From assembly GCF_030272615.1 (NCBI RefSeq), contig NC_081414.1, positions 914,013,648 to 914,077,647 on the forward strand: a stretch of 64,000 bases of DNA, in the 5' to 3' direction. A program made the position numbers and the translations under genes. Shown here in pieces: positions 59,460 through 64,000 of this stretch. The first letter of the stretch is position 1. Each line of letters starts with the position of its first letter. The stretch is from Cryptomeria japonica (lineage: Eukaryota; Streptophyta; Pinopsida; Cupressales; Cupressaceae). Below the pieces are notes generated by a model. It was not told the DNA's origin. It was given only the letters and a program-made list of their open reading frames with translations, and did no database searches.

Positions 59460-60555
59460 GATCATGGGGGGCCAAAAAGTGGCGATGTGAAAAAAATAGC
59501 TTTTTCGACTTGCCTAAAAACACAAAAATTCATGTTGACTTTTTGCTTGGCCTAGGTGTCATTACACCTTGGCATGGTAAACACCTAGGTAAATCGGATA
59601 TCCGATTTTTATAAGTAATTTCTCAGAGACAATAAAAGAGGACTATGACAGCCCATGGGTTATTTTTTACCCATGAGCTACACAAATTGAAGCAAATCCG
59701 ATATCCGGTTGGACCCGATATCCGATTTTGTGACACAAATTTACAAAAAATTCCAATAAAAGGTAGGATTTTTATTGTTTTTCATCATTTTCATTCAAAT
59801 TTTTGGTTTTTTTTTAATGTTTATTTGTTTTTTCATTGAAAATATATTTTTTTCATGAAAAATAGGTTTTTTTAAATCAAATATAAAATTGTTGAAATTT
59901 GTTAACTAAATTCAATCGTTTACATTCAATTACGTTAAAATGGGGGATAACAGTGAAAACATTGATCAACCACAACTGCAACAACCAAAACCTCCTTTGC
60001 CAAACCCCCCCTCATTTCAGGATTTAATTACACAAAATTTGAACCAATTGAGGGGGATTCCAGATGTATATCATAGGATCCCTCACCTGAACCCTATGTT
60101 TGATCCCCTCATGTCCATCATAAAGAGTATATAAATTGTCACTGAGGAGCACAATGTTGCTCTTTTGTGGTGAGATTCTATGACGGAAAAATATGTGGAT
60201 GGCTTGTCCTATAAGGAGATCAAGGATCTCAAGATATCCAAAGTTGATATCGCCGCATTGTTTGTGAATCCTGCACTGGTCAACCTGTAGAACCCCAAAA
60301 AACAAAACTTTTTATAAAATGGTGCACAAATGATGATATTATGAAAAAAATTTAGGATCATTTGTGGATGGTTTTTGATAAACCACCCAACAACAATCTT
60401 GATGTCCCCTTCTACTTGATCAAAAAATTGTATGTTGAGTTTTTTTTTAGGAAAATATGTGAACTACTTTGACATCCAATCTTTCCAGGGTGTGGGTTTA
60501 GGTATACCCCACTTGGGGCAGTCAGAGTATTCTAGGGCCCATATGTCCTCCCTCC
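59460..60555 (+). mobile_element. Unclassified repeat element X with a decayed ORF
   Basis: Starts GATCATGGGGGGCCAAAAAG, the end shared with 29840. An untranslated leader with several GATATCCGAT words follows (59590-59740). An ORF from 59940 begins MGDNSENIDQPQLQQPKPPL and has a Pro/Gln-rich head. The frame continues past a stop at 60132 with VTEEHNVALLW, EKYVDGLSYKEIKDLKISK and VDIAALFVNPALVN to ~60330. I do not recognise the protein. The right boundary is not resolved; L1 LINE sequence is reached by ~60590. Confidence 0.5.
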
Positions 60556-60589
60556 TCTTGTTGATCCCCCACCTGTAGTGCAACATCCA

Positions 60590-63019
60590 GATATCATCTA
60601 TGAGGCAGCGTCACGAACCATATCAACTATTCACTCTTTGATTAGCCTTTTGGTTTCTTAGGATGGAGTAGTATCTCAACCTACTTTTGTTTGCACAAAT
60701 ATAATAAATTATCTATACTTCATGTTCAACCTAAACCAATCTTTAAAATTTAGCAATGAAGCCTGTTCAACAACATTAAAGTCCTAAATATCTTTAAATT
60801 GCCAAACACCTTTCTTATATAAATGATAAGCATGCTTAGGTTAATAAATAGCTAGTAGTTGGTTATGGTAATTGACAAGTTTTCTCCACAAGTTGATGGT
60901 CAGGAAAAGCTAAAACCATGTTGAAGGGAAGAATATTTCCACTAAAGAAATTGAAAAGGTTGTTGATAAGCCTTCCAAATGCATTGTAAGGGAAAGGAGG
61001 CCTTGATTTAAAAAAAAGGAGCAATGATAATTTTATCAAACCACTCTATAGCCTACCATTTCTTAATAGCAACAACTTGACAAATTTGGTTAAAGACTAG
61101 CATTTTTTGAAAGCAGACAATGGTGAAAATTTGATTTTTATTGATTCAAGTGTGATGCCTTTAAATAGGCAATACAAAACTAAAACTATTACATAACTAC
61201 ATCACAAAAACCAACTAAGTAGTTGTTTATTGGTTTAACCTAAAACTAAACTTTCTAACTAATGCAATAAACAAAAATTCCCTCCCTTATTACATATTAA
61301 TTTATGATTTATTCACTACATAAAATTACTACATTTAGCAAATTCCTCCACACAAGCATCTAAGAGTCTCATTGTTTCCATGAATCTCTCTTTTAATCGT
61401 TTCTTCATGCTAAAACAATTTCATGTTGATCTATCTCCATGGATACCAAGGCTTTAATCATTGCTCATTGATCTCCTCAAATCACTCCTTAACATTCATT
61501 TTAACATCAATAGAGATCACAAGCACAAAAGTCTCAATGCTTTGATACCATATGAAAGTGCATAATGGTGCAAACCTAATTTTTATTGATTCAAACATGA
61601 TGCCTTTAAATAGACAATACCAAACTAAAACTATTACAAAACTGCATCACAAAAACAAACTAAGTATTTATTTATTAGTTTAACCTAAAACTAAACCTAA
61701 TAACTAATGTACTACGCCAACATTTTTGTGGCTCCTCCACTTAAGCATATTTGATAATCTACTGTGTAGCATGACACATTCCTTATGTTTTATAATCAAT
61801 GATTCCCAAACCACCCTTATGTTTTGGTTGAATGAAATCCACCCATGGAGTAGCCATAAAACAAACATTACCATCCCTTTTGGATCAAATATATATTTTG
61901 ATCAATTTGTTTAGGTCTTCATATTTTCTCTCAGATGGCATCCAACAAGACAAATAGTAAACATGTGATGCAATAAAAAATTTATTAGCAACTTGAATTC
62001 TCATAGCCAAAGATAAGAATTTTTTGTCCTCGCAATTAAATAGCTTGATTTTGAGTCTATTTAGGAACCAACCCCACATGTCAGAAAGTGAAACCCCAAC
62101 ACCAAAGGGAATAACAAGGTTTCTAGTAATATGTCCATGTTCCATTTTCTTCCACTCCTCAAGAACCCACCTAGGACTCTCTCTAGGTAGAGACATCATA
62201 AATTCAGTCTTGTTGTGAGCTAACTCAAATCCCGAAATGGCACAATATAAATCAAGGATGCCCAAAGTGTTCTATATTTTTTTTGAATATCTTTCAAAAA
62301 CAACATACTATCATCGACAAAATGGGAATTAATAACCATGTTATTTTGCGAAAGAGAAATCCCTTTAATAAGTTTCATTAGATTGGCAACTTGAACGAGG
62401 TAGCCCAAGGCATTAGATATAAGAACATATAAGAAGGTGATAATGGACAACCCTACTTTATGGATTGTTGTAACTCAAATGGTGTTGTCAAAGTGTTATT
62501 GATTACCAATTGTGCATTGGCATATTGAAACAACATGTGTACATGCTTATTTAATTTAGCCCCAAATCCCAAGCAATGTAGCATTTTAAGAATAAAATCT
62601 CAATGAATTCGATCGTAGGATTTATCAAAGTCTATAGCAAAGTATTTTGGCCCATTTGTTGGGCCCATTGAAGATTCTCCCACACGAACATCAATTTTTT
62701 CCAAGATAAATACACCTTTAATAACTCTAGTTTTCATAGATCTGACAATACCTTGGGCCATAAGCTTAATCATTATAGCTAGAGCTTTAGAAATAATTTA
62801 ATAAGATGTATTTAATAAGGTGATTGGTCTTCATCCAACAATGGTTTTCTCATTCTCCCCTTTAGGAATCCGTTTGATTATAGTACCTTTATTTATTTTT
62901 GGGCCTAAAGAGCCATTATGAAAGGCCTTCAAATATAGCATATAAAAATCTTGATATGATTCCATATAGTTTAGTAAAACTCAGCTGAGAGGCCATCGAT
63001 ACCTAGACTTCTATTAGGC
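60590..63019 (-). pseudogene. L1-type LINE ORF2 relic, minus strand, interrupted by a TRIM
   Basis: Read from 63019: SLGIDGLSAEFY, then YFAIDFDKSYDRIH, GCPLSPSYMF, catalytic FVDDSMLFL in the 62450-62220 segment, GFELAHNKTEFMMSLPRE, IPFGVGVSLSDMW and AMRIQVANKFFIASHVYYLSCWMPSE (62265-61885). Weaker LINE-like coding continues to 61723 and, beyond the TRIM, from 61107 to ~60590. Many stops and frame changes. The 5' side is cut at 63019 by another LTR element. It is distinct from the plus-strand LINE at 29841 (different RT sequence). Confidence 0.85.
61108..61722 (-). mobile_element. TRIM (miniature LTR retrotransposon)
   Basis: Two ~166-170 bp direct repeats (61108-61273 and 61553-61722) sharing GATGCCTTTAAATAG, ACTAAAACTATTACA and TTTAACCTAAAACTAAAC. 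On the minus strand the right copy is the 5' LTR. It starts TGTTGGCG and is followed, after 2 bases, by a primer site TGGTATCAAAGC (61539-61550). A G-rich tract (GGGAGGGAATTTT) precedes the left copy. Total ~615 bp, non-coding. Flanked by TTTTT at 61103-61107 and 61723-61727, a target duplication that is weak because it is a homopolymer. LINE coding flanks both sides. Confidence 0.8.
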
Positions 63020-63823
63020 TGTTGGCATATGGACACTCCAATGAGACATTGTATGTGATTGAAGGTTTTGTCATTGATGGCAACCTTGCAATCCTATGGC
63101 ACTGGCAAGACATCATACTGGCAAAGCATTACACAGGCAAGACAGTGCACCGACATCAACAAAGACACCGACACCGGTATAGAAGAAAAGATGTATACTG
63201 GTACAGAGGCCGGCAGGATTTTTATTATGTAATATTTTGTTTATTATTGTAAGTTGACTTGACAAATTGTAAAATGACTCTTGTATATAAAGGAGATCAT
63301 TATAGACATTTGTAGATGTGATGCAAGTGAATATAAGGCATAAAGAAAATTATTAGGTAGACCTAATGTGCGAATTATAGGTCAAGGGTATATGTAAAGA
63401 ACACAGCAAGAACTGGTATTGAATCTAGCATTGGAGATGCTATTGTAAAGTAGTACAAGTCATTGGATTAGTATAATCCTTATTGTAAGTCAATGTGACT
63501 TCCCATTGAGCAGTGAGCTCTATGCAGTTGGCCTTCCTGCATGTGCAGGCCCCTATTGTAAGTAATATTCTCTTATTGGCCAGTGAGTGAATATTGTGGG
63601 TCACAAATCCCACCGAGGTTTTTCCCACATTGGGTTTCCTCATTAAACATCTTGTGTTATGGTGTACTTTTCATGTGGATATTCTTGATTCTGTTTACTG
63701 CATTATTTCTTGCATACCGATACACTGTTATATTTTGTTCTACATGTTTTAACTTGAGAAATTCTTATTACCAATTAGATATTGATTCACCCCCCACTCT
63801 CAGTATCTGTGTGATCCCTAACA
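63020..63823 (+). repeat. 5' LTR of LTR element D (runs off the window)
   Basis: TGTTGGCATATGGACAC...GATCCCTAACA, 804 bp. TATA box TATATAAA at 63284-63291. A CACCCCCCACTCTCAG motif lies near the 3' end, as in other LTRs here. It is inserted into the LINE; the preceding bases are TAGGC. The partner LTR lies outside the window. Confidence 0.85.
63284..63291 (+). promoter_or_regulatory. TATA box of LTR element D
   Basis: TATATAAAGG within the LTR, at a plausible place for the U3/R boundary. Confidence 0.55.
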
Positions 63824-63824
63824 A

Positions 63825-63837
63825 TTGGTATTAGAGC
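63825..63837 (+). other. Primer binding site of LTR element D
   Basis: TTGGTATTAGAGC, one base after the LTR end: an initiator Met tRNA primer site with one change. Confidence 0.85.
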
Positions 63838-63894
63838 CTGGTCCTCTATTTTCAGAAGCCTAACAACTTGAGGAAGATCTTGACACCGTTAAAG

Positions 63895-64000
63895 ATGGAA
63901 AATCTAATGAAGCAACTTAAAGGAGCTCTTACAGACTATGATGCAGAGAAATTGAAAAATATCAAATTAGAAGATGATTTGAGAGCAGCTCAAGATATCA
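63895..64000 (+). CDS. Start of the first ORF of element D, partial
   Basis: ATG at 63895 (MENLMKQLKGALTDYDAEKL) opens a frame that stays open to the end of the window (35 codons). The visible part is charged and heptad-like (LKNIKLEDDLRAAQDI), so it may start with a coiled coil as ORF1 of the 3252-11756 element does. Too short to name. Confidence 0.55.
   Translation, partial: MENLMKQLKGALTDYDAEKLKNIKLEDDLRAAQDI

Noticed and set aside
1-64000. tRNA, rRNA or organelle-derived inserts
   Set aside because: No full tRNA fold, rRNA block or organelle gene was recognised; the only tRNA-like piece is the SINE head.

Overview
The window looks like a repeat-rich intergenic tract of a plant nuclear genome. 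It is probably a gymnosperm (inference): about 64 kb holds one clearly intact host gene, long AT-rich spacers and deeply nested LTR retrotransposons, LINEs and smaller elements. No bacterial features are present.

Layout. (1) Positions 1-14688 hold a decayed minus-strand Ty3/gypsy element. It is split inside its protease by an 8.5 kb LTR element (3252-11756, 5-bp target duplication GTATC). That inserted element has a coiled-coil/zinc-knuckle ORF1 and a long ORF2, and no recognisable protease, integrase or reverse transcriptase. It is itself interrupted by an 861-bp insert with a 9-bp target duplication. (2) Positions 14689-26600 are AT-rich and carry a SINE, one intact three-exon alpha-expansin gene on the minus strand (20353-21483), a MITE-like foldback and a pair of ~260-bp inverted repeats that bracket the expansin gene. 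(3) Positions 26602-29400 hold three unrelated arrays side by side: a ~60-bp-period palindromic minisatellite, a ~20-bp array with units in both orientations, and a ~1.1 kb GATA/GAGA purine tract. (4) Positions 29640-32691 hold a 5'-truncated plus-strand L1-type LINE ending in poly(A), joined at its 5' end to an inverted piece of another repeat that recurs at 59460. (5) Positions 34793-36184 hold a second decayed copy of the N-terminal part of the unknown ORF2. (6) Positions 41048-59459 are minus-strand Ty1/copia relics. One has its RT-RNase H-LTR block present three times in tandem, and it is interrupted by a nearly complete 9 kb plus-strand copia element (50340-59325). That element itself carries a 1231-bp solo LTR in its gag. 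(7) Positions 59460-63019 hold an unclassified element and a minus-strand LINE interrupted by a 615-bp TRIM. (8) From 63020 another plus-strand LTR element begins and runs out of the window.

The expansin is the only gene here with an intact, sensible gene model. The rest is a layered insertion record: target duplications and the reading frames recovered on either side of inserts give the order of events. The strongest candidate for something undescribed is the ORF1/ORF2 element without pol functions, together with its second ORF2 copy.
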